Shown piece by piece: positions 26,870-35,855 of a stretch of DNA of 64,000 nt. The stretch covers positions 2,356,001 to 2,420,000 of the forward strand of contig NZ_CP112866.1 in assembly GCF_026410085.1 (NCBI RefSeq), in the 5' to 3' direction. The stretch's first letter is position 1. Every line of letters begins with the position of its first letter. The stretch comes from Pseudomonas quebecensis (GTDB taxonomy: Bacteria; Pseudomonadota; Gammaproteobacteria; Pseudomonadales; Pseudomonadaceae). The translations under genes were made by a program, and so were the position numbers. Below the pieces are notes generated by a model that saw nothing but the letters and a program-made list of their open reading frames with translations, was not told where the DNA came from and did not search any database.

Positions 26870-27865
26870 TCAGATATCCAGCATCGCCATCACGGCCTCG
26901 GGGTAGCGCAGGCCGGCGGTTGCATCGGCCGGGAAAATCGCATCCAGCGTCGCCAGCTCTGACGGGCTCAGCACAACGGCCACCGCCGCCGCGTTTTCTT
27001 CCAGATAGCGCCGCTGCTTGGTACCGGGGATCGGAATGATGAAATCGCCTTGGGCCAGCACCCAGGCCAAGGCCAGTTGCCCGGCGCTCACGCCCTTGTC
27101 CGCGGCCAGGCTGCGCACGTGTTCGACCAATTGCAGGTTTTTCGTGAAGTTGTCGCCCTGGAATCGTGGGTTGGAGCGGCGATAGTCGTCGGCGCTGAAG
27201 TCGTCCGGACTGCGCAGTGCGCCGGTCAGAAAGCCCCGCCCCAGCGGGCTGTAGGGCACGAATGCGATCCCCAGGCGCTGGCAGGCCTGCAGGCAGCCGT
27301 TGCTTTCCTGGTCGCGGCTCCAGAGTGAATATTCGCTTTGCAGCGCGCTGATCGGATGGATTTTATGGGCCCGCTCCAAAGTGGCGGCGGAGGCTTCGCT
27401 GAGGCCGAGGTAACGCACCTTGCCCTGTTTGACCAGCTCGGCCATGGCGCCGACGCTTTCTTCGATGGTCACCTGCGGGTCAATGCGGTGCTGGTAATAG
27501 AGGTCGAGGGTTTCCACGCCCAGGCGTTGCAAGGTGCCGTCGATGGAGGCCCGGATGTATTCGGGGCTGCCGTCCACGCCGCGCGAGGCGGGGGTGGCCG
27601 GGTCGCGGATGATGCCGAATTTGCTGGCCAGGAACACCTGGTCGCGTTTGCCGGCGAACGCTTTGCCGAGCAACTGCTCATTGGTATGCGGGCCATACAT
27701 GTCCGCCGTGTCGAAGAAGTTGATGCCCAGTTCCAGGGCGCGGTGCAGGGTGGCGGTGGCTTCGCGGGTGTCGCTGCCGGGACTGTAGAAATCGCTCATG
27801 CCCATGCAGCCCAGGCCAATAGCGGAGACGAGGGGGCCGTGGGTGCCAAGTTGACGGGTTTGCAT
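26870..27865 (-). CDS. Aldo/keto reductase
   Basis: 331-residue NADPH-dependent reductase. The catalytic tetrad is visible: Asp and Tyr in '[19 protein letters not shown]', Lys in 'FLASKFG' and His in '[10 protein letters not shown]'. The NADPH end motif '[17 protein letters not shown]' is typical. AGGAG precedes the start. It is divergent from the LysR gene at 27981, so that regulator probably controls it. Physiological substrate unknown. Confidence 0.93.
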   Translation of the reverse strand: MQTRQLGTHGPLVSAIGLGCMGMSDFYSPGSDTREATATLHRALELGINFFDTADMYGPHTNEQLLGKAFAGKRDQVFLASKFGIIRDPATPASRGVDGSPEYIRASIDGTLQRLGVETLDLYYQHRIDPQVTIEESVGAMAELVKQGKVRYLGLSEASAATLERAHKIHPISALQSEYSLWSRDQESNGCLQACQRLGIAFVPYSPLGRGFLTGALRSPDDFSADDYRRSNPRFQGDNFTKNLQLVEHVRSLAADKGVSAGQLALAWVLAQGDFIIPIPGTKQRRYLEENAAAVAVVLSPSELATLDAIFPADATAGLRYPEAVMAMLDI

Positions 27866-27980
27866 CGGTGCTGCTCCTGGATGGGGTAGGGCGCCATTGT
27901 TATCCTCGACAAAAACAAGATAAACAGGCTAAAAGCGCTATCACTGTTTGTAATTTCTAAATAATCGGCGAGGAATTTCC

Positions 27981-28928
27981 TTGGATCGCTTCAATGCCAT
28001 GCGCGTATTCACGCGAATCGTCGAACTGGGCGGCTTCGCCAAAGCCGCCGATAGCCTGCAACTGCCGCGCGCGTCGGTGACGATCCTGATCAAGCAGTTG
28101 GAAGCGCACCTGGGCGTGCAGCTGCTGCAACGCACCACGCGGCAGGTCAGCCCAACCCCGGACGGCACGGCGTACTACCAGCGCTGCGTGCAATTGCTGA
28201 CGGACCTGGAGGAAACCGAGGCGGTGTTTTCCACACGCCGACAGAACCCTCGCGGCATTTTAAGTGTGGACATGCCCTCCGGCATCGGCCGCTTGATTGT
28301 GATTCCGGCGCTGCCGGCCTTCACCGCGCGCTACCCGCAGATCGAGCTGGATATCGGCTTGAACGACCGCCCCGTGGATTTGATCCGCGAAGGCGTGGAC
28401 TGCGTGTTGCGCGGCGGCGCGGCGCTGGATGAGTCGTTGGTGTCGCGGCCGCTGGCGCTGATGGACCAGTTGACCCTGGCGAGCCCGGCGTACCTGGAAC
28501 GTACCGGCATGCCCGCCGATCTTGACGACCTGGCCGGTCATCACATGGTCGAGTATGTCTCCAGCGCCAGTGGCAAGCGCTTCGGCCTGGAGTTTCAGGT
28601 TGGCAACGATGTGCGTGCGCTGGATCTGCCCAAGCGGGTGGTGGTCAATAGCTCCGACGGTTACTTCGCCGCGTGCGAAGCCGGCTACGGCTTGATACAG
28701 GCCCCGTATTACCACGCGGTGCGGCAACTGGCCGAGGGCCGCCTGGTGGAAGTCCTGCCCCAGGTGGCTGTGCCAAAGATGGCCCTGACGGCGCTGTACC
28801 CGCCCCATCGCCAGTTATCGTTGCGGGTGCGGGTGTTCGTCGACTGGCTGGTTGAACTGTGTGCCGGGCCGGGCACCGGCCTGCTGCGCGAGCCGCCGGG
28901 GCAAGCCAAAGCGTTGCATCGCCTGTAA
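27981..28928 (+). CDS. LysR-type transcriptional regulator
   Basis: 315 residues starting at a TTG codon with GAGGAA 5 bases upstream. The winged helix-turn-helix covers about residues 1-60 ('VELGGFAKAADSLQLPRASV'), followed by a substrate-binding-like effector domain. It is divergent from the aldo/keto reductase over a 115-base intergenic region, the usual layout for a LysR protein and its target. The effector is unknown. Confidence 0.93.
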   Translation: MDRFNAMRVFTRIVELGGFAKAADSLQLPRASVTILIKQLEAHLGVQLLQRTTRQVSPTPDGTAYYQRCVQLLTDLEETEAVFSTRRQNPRGILSVDMPSGIGRLIVIPALPAFTARYPQIELDIGLNDRPVDLIREGVDCVLRGGAALDESLVSRPLALMDQLTLASPAYLERTGMPADLDDLAGHHMVEYVSSASGKRFGLEFQVGNDVRALDLPKRVVVNSSDGYFAACEAGYGLIQAPYYHAVRQLAEGRLVEVLPQVAVPKMALTALYPPHRQLSLRVRVFVDWLVELCAGPGTGLLREPPGQAKALHRL

Positions 28929-28993
28929 CATAGCCGGCCTGCGCCGATCGTGGCCGGTCAGCGCCTTTCATTTTTCAGGTCCAGGAACTTGTC

Positions 28994-29182
28994 ATGACTC
29001 ACAAGCAACGTTTGAAATACTCGATTCTGATCGTTCTGGCGGTACTGGCGACCATGTTTGGCCTGTCGTACCTGCAGAGCACCGGCGTGATCAGCGAGAA
29101 GGCGTTCCAGACCATCGCCATCGTAGTCGCGGTGGTTGTGGTGGTGCTCAACGGCATCATGCGGCGCAAGGTCAAGCCCTGA
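28994..29182 (+). CDS. Small membrane protein
   Basis: 62 residues with two predicted membrane segments, 'YSILIVLAVLATMFGLSYL' and 'IAIVVAVVVVVLNGIMR', separated by a short loop, with a positively charged tail. I recognise no family. It is preceded by a plausible CAGGTCCAGGAA ribosome region and lies between the LysR gene and a convergent gene. Confidence 0.7.
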   Translation: MTHKQRLKYSILIVLAVLATMFGLSYLQSTGVISEKAFQTIAIVVAVVVVVLNGIMRRKVKP

Positions 29183-29183
29183 A

Positions 29184-29564
29184 TCAGATGCGGCTGTCGA
29201 GCACCTTGGCGGCGTCTTCATGGAGGCTGTAGCTTTTATCCGCATTGAGGGTGATCACGCCCTCGCTGCACAGCCGCTTGAGTACTTCACGCACGCTGAG
29301 AAACGACAACGGAATGCCCAGTGCCAGCAGATGGCTGTGCACACCGCGTACGCCGAGGCTGCGCTGGTTGTCGGCGGCGGTGAGCAGGGCGTCGATGACC
29401 TTCAGCCGAATCAGGCTGGTGCGCAGGCCGAAACACTTGAGCAGATAACGAATTCGTTGGTTGCCTTGCTGCTCCGGCGTCTTGTCGTAGGCCGGGGTGC
29501 CATTGCCGAACTTGGCGTCGGCGGCCGAGAGATGTCCGTCCGTGGGCACTTGCGGGTTGTACAT
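29184..29564 (-). CDS. Fur-like winged-helix protein
   Basis: 126 residues. Residues about 35-115 ('RTSLIRLKVIDALLTA', 'LGVRGVHSHLLALGIPLSFLSVREVLKRLCSEGVITL') resemble the winged helix of Fur/Zur regulators, with the recognition-helix Ser-x-x-x-Val pattern. The C-terminal metal-binding dimerisation domain of Fur is missing. AAGGAG precedes the ATG. It converges with the small membrane protein and diverges from pvdQ. It could be a regulator; the metal-sensing role is doubtful. Confidence 0.75.
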   Translation of the reverse strand: MYNPQVPTDGHLSAADAKFGNGTPAYDKTPEQQGNQRIRYLLKCFGLRTSLIRLKVIDALLTAADNQRSLGVRGVHSHLLALGIPLSFLSVREVLKRLCSEGVITLNADKSYSLHEDAAKVLDSRI

Positions 29565-29697
29565 GCAAAAACTCCTTATCAGAGCCTGATCAGGAAAATG
29601 ATGGCGCTCTTATTCAATAAGACGAACGAGCCGGTGAAATCATGAAGCGCGGGATGTAGAAATTTCGTCGGTATCGGTTTTGTCACACTCTGCGGGC

Positions 29698-29721
29698 TAA
29701 ATTCCGCGCATCGATGTGCGT
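29698..29721 (+). promoter_or_regulatory. PvdS-type (iron-starvation) promoter
   Basis: TAAAT at 29698-29702 and CGT at 29719-29721 are separated by exactly 16 bases, preceded by GC. This matches the iron-starvation box recognised by the sigma factor PvdS in pyoverdine producers. It lies 57 to 80 bases upstream of the pvdQ start codon in the correct direction. Confidence 0.8.
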
Positions 29722-29777
29722 CCTTACGGTGGGGTGGTTGCCCCGCGTGAAGACGTTCATTTGACGGCGGAGTCGGT

Positions 29778-32081
29778 GTGATTATTAACAACAAGTTGTC
29801 CAGGGTATGTGCGCTCGCAGTGTTGCTGGGCGCCAGCCTGGCCGTGTCGGCGCGCGAGCAGGTGACGCAGGCGCAGATCCAGCGTACCGGTTTCGGCGTG
29901 CCGCATATCCGCGCCAACGATGAGCGTGGCCTGGGCTACGGCATCGGTTACGCCTATGCCCAGGACAACCTGTGCCTGTTGGCTAACGAGGTGGTGACGG
30001 TCAACGGTGAGCGCGCGCGCTACTTCGGCCCGGACCAGTCGACCCTGGAAGAACGCAACAACCTGGCCAGCGATGTGTTCTTCAACTGGTTGAACACACC
30101 GGCCGCCGTGACCGCGTTCTGGACGGCGCAGAGCCCACAGATCCAGCAGCGCATTGAAGGTTATGTCGCGGGCTATAACCGTTACCTGCAAGAACACGGC
30201 GCGCCGGCCCAATGCCACGGCGAGTGGGTCAGGCCATTGGTGGCCGGCGATCTGGTCAAGTTGACGCGGCGTCTGTTGGTCGAAGGCGGTGTCGGCCAAT
30301 TCGCCGAGGCGCTGGTGGGCGCGACGCCGCCCAACGCCAGCGCCGCAGTACAGCCCGACGCCAAGGCCTTTGCAGTGGCCGCTGCGCAACAACAACGTTT
30401 CAGCCTGGATCGCGGCAGCAACGCGGTAGCGGTGGGGCGCGACCGATCGTTCAACGGGCGCGGCATGTTGTTGGCCAACCCGCATTTCCCGTGGGTCGGC
30501 GGTATGCGCTTTTATGAGATGCACCTGACCATTCCCGGCCAGCTTGATGTCATGGGGGCCGCGTTGCCGGGGTTGCCGGTGATCAATGTCGGTTTCAACC
30601 AGCATGTGGCATGGACCCATACGGTCGACACGTCCAAGCACTTCACCCTCTACCGCTTGACCCTGGACCCCAAGGACGCCACGCGCTATCTGCTCGACGG
30701 TCAATCGATCCCTCTGGATAAAACCGCAGTGACGGTCAAGGTCAAGCAGGCCGACGGCAGCGTCAAAGAGGTGAGTCACACCCTCTACAGCTCGCAATTC
30801 GGCCCGGTGGTGCAATGGCCCGGCAAGCTCGACTGGGATGCGCATTACGCCTTCAGCCTGCGCGACGCCAACCTGGGTAACGACCGCGTGCTGCAGCAGT
30901 GGTACGCCATGAACCGCGCCACCAGCCTCAAGGCGCTGCAAACGTCGGTGCAGACCTTGCAAGGCATCCCGTGGGTCAACACCGTGGCCGCCGATGACCA
31001 GGGCCAGAGCCTGTACATGAACCTGTCGGTGGTGCCTAACGTCAGCGCGGCCAAGTTGGCCAGCTGCAGCGACCCACGCGCCGGTTTGCAGATGATTGTG
31101 CTGGACGGCGCCCACAGCGCCTGCGCCTGGGAGGTCGACCCGGATGCCGCCCAGCCGGGAATATTCCCCGCCGACCAACTGCCGCAGTTGCAACGCAGCG
31201 ACTACGTCCAGCATTCCAATGACTCAGCCTGGCTGGCCAACCCGCAGGCGCCGTTGACGGGCTTCTCGCCGCTGATCAGCCAGGACCGCATCGGCCTCGG
31301 TCCGCGTGCGCGCTTCGCCCTGCAGCGTCTGCACAGCCTGGGTAATCGCCCGATAGGCGTGGCCGACCTGCGCAACATGGTGATGGATAACGAGGTGTAC
31401 CTGGCCGGCCAGGTCATGCCGGATCTGCTTGAGTTCTGCGCCAAGCGCCTCGCGGCAGATGCGCAGGCCTTGCAACCCCTGTGTACCAGCCTGAAGAATT
31501 GGGACCGCCACGCCAATCTAGACAGCGGCGTGGGCCTGGTGCACTTCATCAACCTGATGAACCACCTGCAGCCGATGCCCGACGCCTGGCGCGTGGCATT
31601 CGACCCGGCCCAACCGCTCACCACCCCACGCGGCCTGGCCATTGATCGCGCACCGGTAGCCAACGCGCTGCGCGCCGCCATGCTGGCCTCCACTGCCGAT
31701 GTCGCCAAGCGCGGGCTGAGCGCCACCAGCACCTGGGGGGATGTGCAGCTCTCCGGGCAAACCCCGATCCACGGCGGCCCGCAGGAACTGGGGATCTACA
31801 ACGCCATGCAAAGCGTGCCTCGCGCCGACGGCGAGCGTGAAGTGGTCAGCGGCAGCAGCTACCTGCAAATCGTCACCTTCGACGACCAGGGGCCCCATGC
31901 CGAAGGCCTGCTGGCGTTCTCCCAATCCAGCAATCCGGCCTCTCCCTATTTCAAGGACCAGACCCAGGCATTCTCCGGCAAAACCCTCAGCCCGCTACCG
32001 TTCACCGAGGCCCAGATCCACGCCGACCCGCAGTACCGCCAGCAGGTCATCCAGGAGTCCTCCAGCCCCGCAACTCCTTGA
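29778..32081 (+). CDS. pvdQ: Acyl-homoserine lactone / pyoverdine acylase PvdQ
   Basis: 767-residue Ntn-hydrolase of the penicillin acylase family. The start is GTG with GGAG a few bases upstream. A signal peptide ends near residue 25 ('AVSA-REQ'). The self-cleavage site Gly213-Ser214 in 'LDRGSNAVAVG' generates the beta-chain whose N-terminal Ser is the nucleophile. Long stretches agree with P. aeruginosa PvdQ as I recall it ('NPHFPW', 'HLTIPG', 'HTVDTS', 'NDSAWL', 'LLAFSQSS'). It removes the fatty acyl chain of the pyoverdine precursor in the periplasm and can also degrade long-chain acyl-homoserine lactones. A PvdS box upstream supports this. Confidence 0.94.
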   Translation: MIINNKLSRVCALAVLLGASLAVSAREQVTQAQIQRTGFGVPHIRANDERGLGYGIGYAYAQDNLCLLANEVVTVNGERARYFGPDQSTLEERNNLASDVFFNWLNTPAAVTAFWTAQSPQIQQRIEGYVAGYNRYLQEHGAPAQCHGEWVRPLVAGDLVKLTRRLLVEGGVGQFAEALVGATPPNASAAVQPDAKAFAVAAAQQQRFSLDRGSNAVAVGRDRSFNGRGMLLANPHFPWVGGMRFYEMHLTIPGQLDVMGAALPGLPVINVGFNQHVAWTHTVDTSKHFTLYRLTLDPKDATRYLLDGQSIPLDKTAVTVKVKQADGSVKEVSHTLYSSQFGPVVQWPGKLDWDAHYAFSLRDANLGNDRVLQQWYAMNRATSLKALQTSVQTLQGIPWVNTVAADDQGQSLYMNLSVVPNVSAAKLASCSDPRAGLQMIVLDGAHSACAWEVDPDAAQPGIFPADQLPQLQRSDYVQHSNDSAWLANPQAPLTGFSPLISQDRIGLGPRARFALQRLHSLGNRPIGVADLRNMVMDNEVYLAGQVMPDLLEFCAKRLAADAQALQPLCTSLKNWDRHANLDSGVGLVHFINLMNHLQPMPDAWRVAFDPAQPLTTPRGLAIDRAPVANALRAAMLASTADVAKRGLSATSTWGDVQLSGQTPIHGGPQELGIYNAMQSVPRADGEREVVSGSSYLQIVTFDDQGPHAEGLLAFSQSSNPASPYFKDQTQAFSGKTLSPLPFTEAQIHADPQYRQQVIQESSSPATP

Positions 32082-32113
32082 TGCCAGGACGAAATATTTT
32101 TGAAATCAAGGGG

Positions 32114-32142
32114 TTGCAGGCCCCGGCAAATGAGTACATAAT
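32114..32142 (+). promoter_or_regulatory. Probable sigma-70 promoter of the tRNA-Cys transcript
   Basis: TTGCAG and CATAAT are spaced by 17 bases. The implied start is about 125 bases before the tRNA. No other gene lies between. Confidence 0.5.
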
Positions 32143-32273
32143 GGCGCCCATCGAACGCATAGAAGCTTTAAAAACTTCAATGTATTCAATGAGTTAGAGT
32201 AGAGGCAGGCTTCACGTAGCCCACTCAAGTTTGCATGCGGTGAGTGCCAGCACTAAGGGCATTGATCGTTTGA

Positions 32274-32347
32274 GGCCGAGTAGCAAAATGGTTATGCAGC
32301 GGATTGCAAATCCGCCTACGCCGGTTCGATTCCGACCTCGGCCTCCA
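32274..32347 (+). tRNA. tRNA-Cys (GCA)
   Basis: 74-base tRNA with acceptor stem GGCCGAG/CTCGGCC, the anticodon loop 'ATTGCAAAT' reading GCA, a T arm with GGTTCGATTCC, and an encoded 3' CCA. It is intact and followed by its own terminator. Its 3' half is the probable attachment site of the downstream phage element. Confidence 0.97.
32318..32347. other. Probable attL (3' end of tRNA-Cys)
   Basis: The 3' half of a tRNA gene is a usual target of phage tyrosine recombinases. The foreign, AT-rich DNA and phage genes begin right after it. The matching attR copy is outside the window, so the exact core cannot be set. Confidence 0.5.
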
Positions 32348-32355
32348 CTCTTAGA

Positions 32356-32387
32356 AACCCCGTAGATTAACGTCTACGGGGTTTTTT
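32356..32387 (+). terminator. Rho-independent terminator of tRNA-Cys
   Basis: CCCCGTAGA (32358-32366) pairs with TCTACGGGG (32373-32381) over 9 bp around a 6-base loop, followed by six T. Confidence 0.9.
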
Positions 32388-32625
32388 ATTGCCTGCGATT
32401 TAGTCATCGCTTCCGCAACTTTTTGAATCGCTTCCACAAGTTCCAATTTTTAGAGGTACCTAAGAACCGGGGAGATGCTTCCTGGAAGTGTACAGGCCAG
32501 GATTAGCTTGCTAATGATTAGGCCGCTATATTTTGGGTGTGGCAGCAATCCAATGGACAGGAGTTGAGATTAGTCGTAGCGTAGCCCTCTCGCAGATTTA
32601 GCGCTAAGAAAGGGATTTTTTTGCC
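32388..32625. other. Non-coding stretch before the cargo operon
   Basis: About 240 bases. It holds a near-direct repeat ATCGCTTCC at 32407 and 32428. The promoter of the AT-rich operon should lie here (CTATATTTT near 32525 is one possible -10 region), but I see no firm -35. Confidence 0.4.
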
Positions 32626-33441
32626 ATGTCGTTTAGGGAAATGGTGCAAGCACCTCGATTAAGGTCTGTTACTCAAGGAAGTATCTTCAATCATGCAAAA
32701 TGTCAGGATTTTCATACAGATGTTCTTGGCTTATTTATATCTGCTCGATGTGATTTAGCTCAAAATAAACAAAGCAGGTATATCTATATACCCCTTGTGA
32801 AGGTCAAGGCCTGGGTTGATTTTTATTTGATTCCAAAGTTGTTTTGTGAGCAGCGAGCAGCGTTGATAAGCGCCATGCAAAATATCCTAAAACAAAATAA
32901 TCATCAGCCGTCATCGGTAAGTGTATTTGGGGCTGAAAAAGCTGCTGAACTATTGCAAGGGACGAAAGCATATTCAGGCTACTTTCAAAAACTTAAAGAG
33001 CTACAGCGAGTAGATGAGATGTTGGAGTCTGGAGTTTATGATAAGACTGTCCTTACCCCGAAGTCTATTCGATCAAAAACTGATGACCTCATTTCAAATA
33101 AGATTGAGGGTGTATTTTTGATTGATAACGTGGTTGATTATCAAAATGGAGATTTAAGCTTAGGGTCGTATGTCGCAATTCTAAGCGAGCCAAGCTCTAT
33201 ACAGCGACCCGCAGCCTTAGGTATAGCGGAGGGTTTGGATCATAAGTTAGTATTGGACCACCCTCTAGAATATGACTGCATAACTCCAATGGACGGTGAA
33301 ATGTCATATGTGATGTGTAACGTCCGATCACCATATATCGAACTCATATTGCAGCGATTTTCTGCGCTCTACTCTAGGATTGGAGTGGATGACCCATCAA
33401 TAGAAATTAAAGAGAAGCTGGCAATGGAGGCCGCCTTATGA
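32626..33441 (+). CDS. Cargo protein of unknown family, partner of the UvrD-like helicase
   Basis: 271 residues; I do not recognise the family. The DNA is visibly AT-rich (35 to 47% GC in two sampled lines) against the GC-rich host and phage genes, a sign of transfer. An N-terminal stretch 'FHTDVLGLFISARCDLAQNK' contains a Cys-Asp pair of unknown role. The middle is helical and charged, and no membrane segment or signal peptide is seen. Its stop overlaps the helicase start (ATGA), so the two proteins are made together. The position between a tRNA attachment site and a phage integrase fits defence cargo; that is inference. Confidence 0.8.
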   Translation: MSFREMVQAPRLRSVTQGSIFNHAKCQDFHTDVLGLFISARCDLAQNKQSRYIYIPLVKVKAWVDFYLIPKLFCEQRAALISAMQNILKQNNHQPSSVSVFGAEKAAELLQGTKAYSGYFQKLKELQRVDEMLESGVYDKTVLTPKSIRSKTDDLISNKIEGVFLIDNVVDYQNGDLSLGSYVAILSEPSSIQRPAALGIAEGLDHKLVLDHPLEYDCITPMDGEMSYVMCNVRSPYIELILQRFSALYSRIGVDDPSIEIKEKLAMEAAL

Positions 33442-35669
33442 AATATTTGGCTATTGAAAAGAAAACGGCGATTGATATTGTTAATACTCGTCAGCTACAA
33501 AGTACTGAGTACGAGGATGCGCGCCAGTTAGTCAAGGTACTCAAGGGCGAGGCCGAAGAAATTGGACAGCTTATTCCGAGTTTTAAAGCCCCTAACGGTT
33601 TGATTCTTACATCAGATATACTAAATGAAGAATGCTTGATTTTTGATCTTGAGTTATTCAGTGGGTTTGGCAGCAATGGCGACGACGAGTCACTGATTAT
33701 TTTTCAAAAAACTCTCCGCACTGCAATCAAGTCATGGGATAACATTCCTTTTGGTGGTGCAGAGAAAAATAATCAAGAGTCCGGATTTATCATTTTATTT
33801 CCGCATCCTTTTTATAGCGGTTACAGCAGAGTAGTAATAGATAAAAAGCCAGATAGCAAACGACAAGAAAAGCGAAATGGAAAACATTTGTTAGCATTTG
33901 CTTATACTAAGACGGAGGTTAACGCGCAGCCATCCTATACTAACTTTAGAAAGTTTTTAGAAGAGGTGAAGCAGGTCAAGGCTCGTGAAAACAAAGCGGC
34001 TATATCTTTAGCTAATTCACCCGTCCTGATATCTGCTCTTGAGAGCGGATTTTCGCCCATGGATCCGCGAATTGGTTTTGATAAGTGGAAAAAACTATTA
34101 ACCGTTAATCAAAAAGAGTTTGTCCTTTCCGAACATTTTGGCGCGTCTAGAATTGAAGGTGCTGCCGGTACCGGAAAAACACTCTGTCTGATATTAAAAT
34201 GCATTCAAACGGCTTTGCTTCCGGAGTACTCTGGGAAAAAGCTTATGTTTGTCACTCATAGCGCAGCTACAAAAGAGCAGGTTCGTGAGATAGTCCTTGC
34301 GAATCTGACCCAGGATCAAGTCGAAGAAATTAACGCACGGTGCCCAATTGCTGTGTTTACTCTGCAAGAATGGTGCCTTGAAAAAGTAGGTGGCCAGATA
34401 GATGAAAGCGAGCTTTTGGACAAAGATGCAGAGAGCTCTAAGACATACCAGTTGATGCTTGTTGAAGAGTGTTTGATAGAGTTTTTGGATGAGGATTTTG
34501 GGACGTTTAATAAGTTTATCTCAAAGGATCTAGCGGCGTTCTTTGAAGGCGATGATCGCTCTCCTGTGTTGGCGTCCTTAATGCACGAAATAGCCGAAAT
34601 AATAAAGGGTCGAGCTAGTCAGAATATCGATGCATATAAGAAGCTCGATTACTCTATCCATGCGTTGCCTGTGCATAATGATCAGGATGCAGAGTGCATT
34701 TTTTCAATTTACAGACGCTATCAAGACAAGCTTGAAAGCGTGGGTAATTTTGACAGCGATGACGTAGTAATTAGTGCATTAAATCAGCTTGACTCTCCAA
34801 TATGGCGCAGGCGGAAAAATAAAGAAGGCTATGATTTTGTGTTTATCGATGAGACTCATTTATTTAATCTGAATGAGCTGTCAGTTATTCATCATATTCT
34901 TAAGGATTCCGCCTTAACTAATGTCACATATTCTATTGATAGAAGCCAATCGCTAGCAAATTCCTCGCTTTCTAATGAGCAGCTGGATTCGTTTTTTCAA
35001 GCTGGTAATAATAGCGAGCTTAAGACTGTGTTTCGTTCATCGCCGGATATTATACGGCTAGCTTTTACCGTGCTTTCTGCGGGATCTGGTTTTTTTACTA
35101 CTCTAGAAAATCCGCTCGATAACTCTGAAAGTTCATTTACGCAAGTCGATGAGGCAAGATGTTCTTTTCCAATATGGGTTTCTTATGTTGATGATGCTAG
35201 TGTCCTTGCGATGGCGTTTAAAGAAGTTGACGCATTGGCGGAGAGAATTAAAAGTACAAAATCAAAAATTTGCATAATACCATGCAACGAGATTCTGTTA
35301 TCTGAGTTGCGCAGGCTTGTTGTTGAAAGCAATAAACCATGTGAATTCATCCTTAAGCGAGGGGATAGTGCCTCTCAGAAAAGGGGTGAAAGAGGTGGCA
35401 AGTACTTAATAGCAGGAATTGATTATGTGGGTGGGCTTGAATTCGATGGCGTGGTGATTATCGGTTGCGATCGCGGTAATTTTCCAATTTCTGACGAGCG
35501 TACTGCTAATGCCAGGCACTTTATTAAGCATGCATCATACAATCGGTTGTATGTAGCTATAACTAGGGCAAAATTTGGTGTCACAATTGTGGGAAGTTCA
35601 AGCCGTGGGGCTAGCGAGCTCCTAATCCCAGCATTTGGCAATGGATCCCTTGAGGGTACAGCTCGATAG
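33438..35669 (+). CDS. UvrD-like SF1 helicase with long N-terminal extension (cargo, putative defence)
   Basis: 743 residues. Residues 1 to about 220 form an extension I cannot assign. Superfamily 1 motifs follow: Walker A G-A-A-G-T-G-K-T (241-248, Lys247), Walker B F-I-D-E-T-H (Asp471, Glu472), a motif IV-like 'TVFRSSPDIIRLA', motif V 'GLEFDGVVIIGCDRGNFP' and motif VI 'LYVAITRAK' (704-712). No nuclease motif was found. It is translationally coupled to the gene upstream and AT-rich like it. UvrD-like helicases occur in several anti-phage systems (for example Gabija GajB), but this pair does not match one I know. It could instead be a repair helicase of the phage. Confidence 0.88.
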   Translation: MKYLAIEKKTAIDIVNTRQLQSTEYEDARQLVKVLKGEAEEIGQLIPSFKAPNGLILTSDILNEECLIFDLELFSGFGSNGDDESLIIFQKTLRTAIKSWDNIPFGGAEKNNQESGFIILFPHPFYSGYSRVVIDKKPDSKRQEKRNGKHLLAFAYTKTEVNAQPSYTNFRKFLEEVKQVKARENKAAISLANSPVLISALESGFSPMDPRIGFDKWKKLLTVNQKEFVLSEHFGASRIEGAAGTGKTLCLILKCIQTALLPEYSGKKLMFVTHSAATKEQVREIVLANLTQDQVEEINARCPIAVFTLQEWCLEKVGGQIDESELLDKDAESSKTYQLMLVEECLIEFLDEDFGTFNKFISKDLAAFFEGDDRSPVLASLMHEIAEIIKGRASQNIDAYKKLDYSIHALPVHNDQDAECIFSIYRRYQDKLESVGNFDSDDVVISALNQLDSPIWRRRKNKEGYDFVFIDETHLFNLNELSVIHHILKDSALTNVTYSIDRSQSLANSSLSNEQLDSFFQAGNNSELKTVFRSSPDIIRLAFTVLSAGSGFFTTLENPLDNSESSFTQVDEARCSFPIWVSYVDDASVLAMAFKEVDALAERIKSTKSKICIIPCNEILLSELRRLVVESNKPCEFILKRGDSASQKRGERGGKYLIAGIDYVGGLEFDGVVIIGCDRGNFPISDERTANARHFIKHASYNRLYVAITRAKFGVTIVGSSSRGASELLIPAFGNGSLEGTAR

Positions 35670-35698
35670 GCCAAATTACACGCGTATTACTAATTAGA

Positions 35699-35759
35699 AA
35701 GCATGAGTTGCGCGCTACTTAACGTGGTTTGATTCGTAAGTTGCAGCAACTTCATGCTT
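35699..35759. repeat. Imperfect inverted repeat between cargo and integrase
   Basis: AAGCATGAGTTGC (35699-35711) matches the complement of GCAACTTCATGCTT (35746-35759) with one base missing. It lies between two convergent genes, so it could act as a two-way terminator or as integrase arm sites. Confidence 0.4.
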
Positions 35760-35855
35760 CTTGTGGTGAGAGAGCTAATTTGAAAATTTTAATTGAATAT
35801 TGCCATCCAGTATGTGGTGCGTAATTTCCTGTGAGTTATTCTCGATGGACAGCAA

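Noticed and set aside
32367..32448. Short minus-strand frame ending in a helical-looking peptide just after the tRNA terminator
   Set aside because: About 25 codons without a start, overlapping the tRNA terminator. Could be the remnant of an older gene end, but there is too little to support it.
33438..35669. Naming the helicase operon as Gabija
   Set aside because: The partner is not a GajA-like OLD-family ATPase/nuclease, and the helicase is longer than GajB, with an unassigned N-terminal part.
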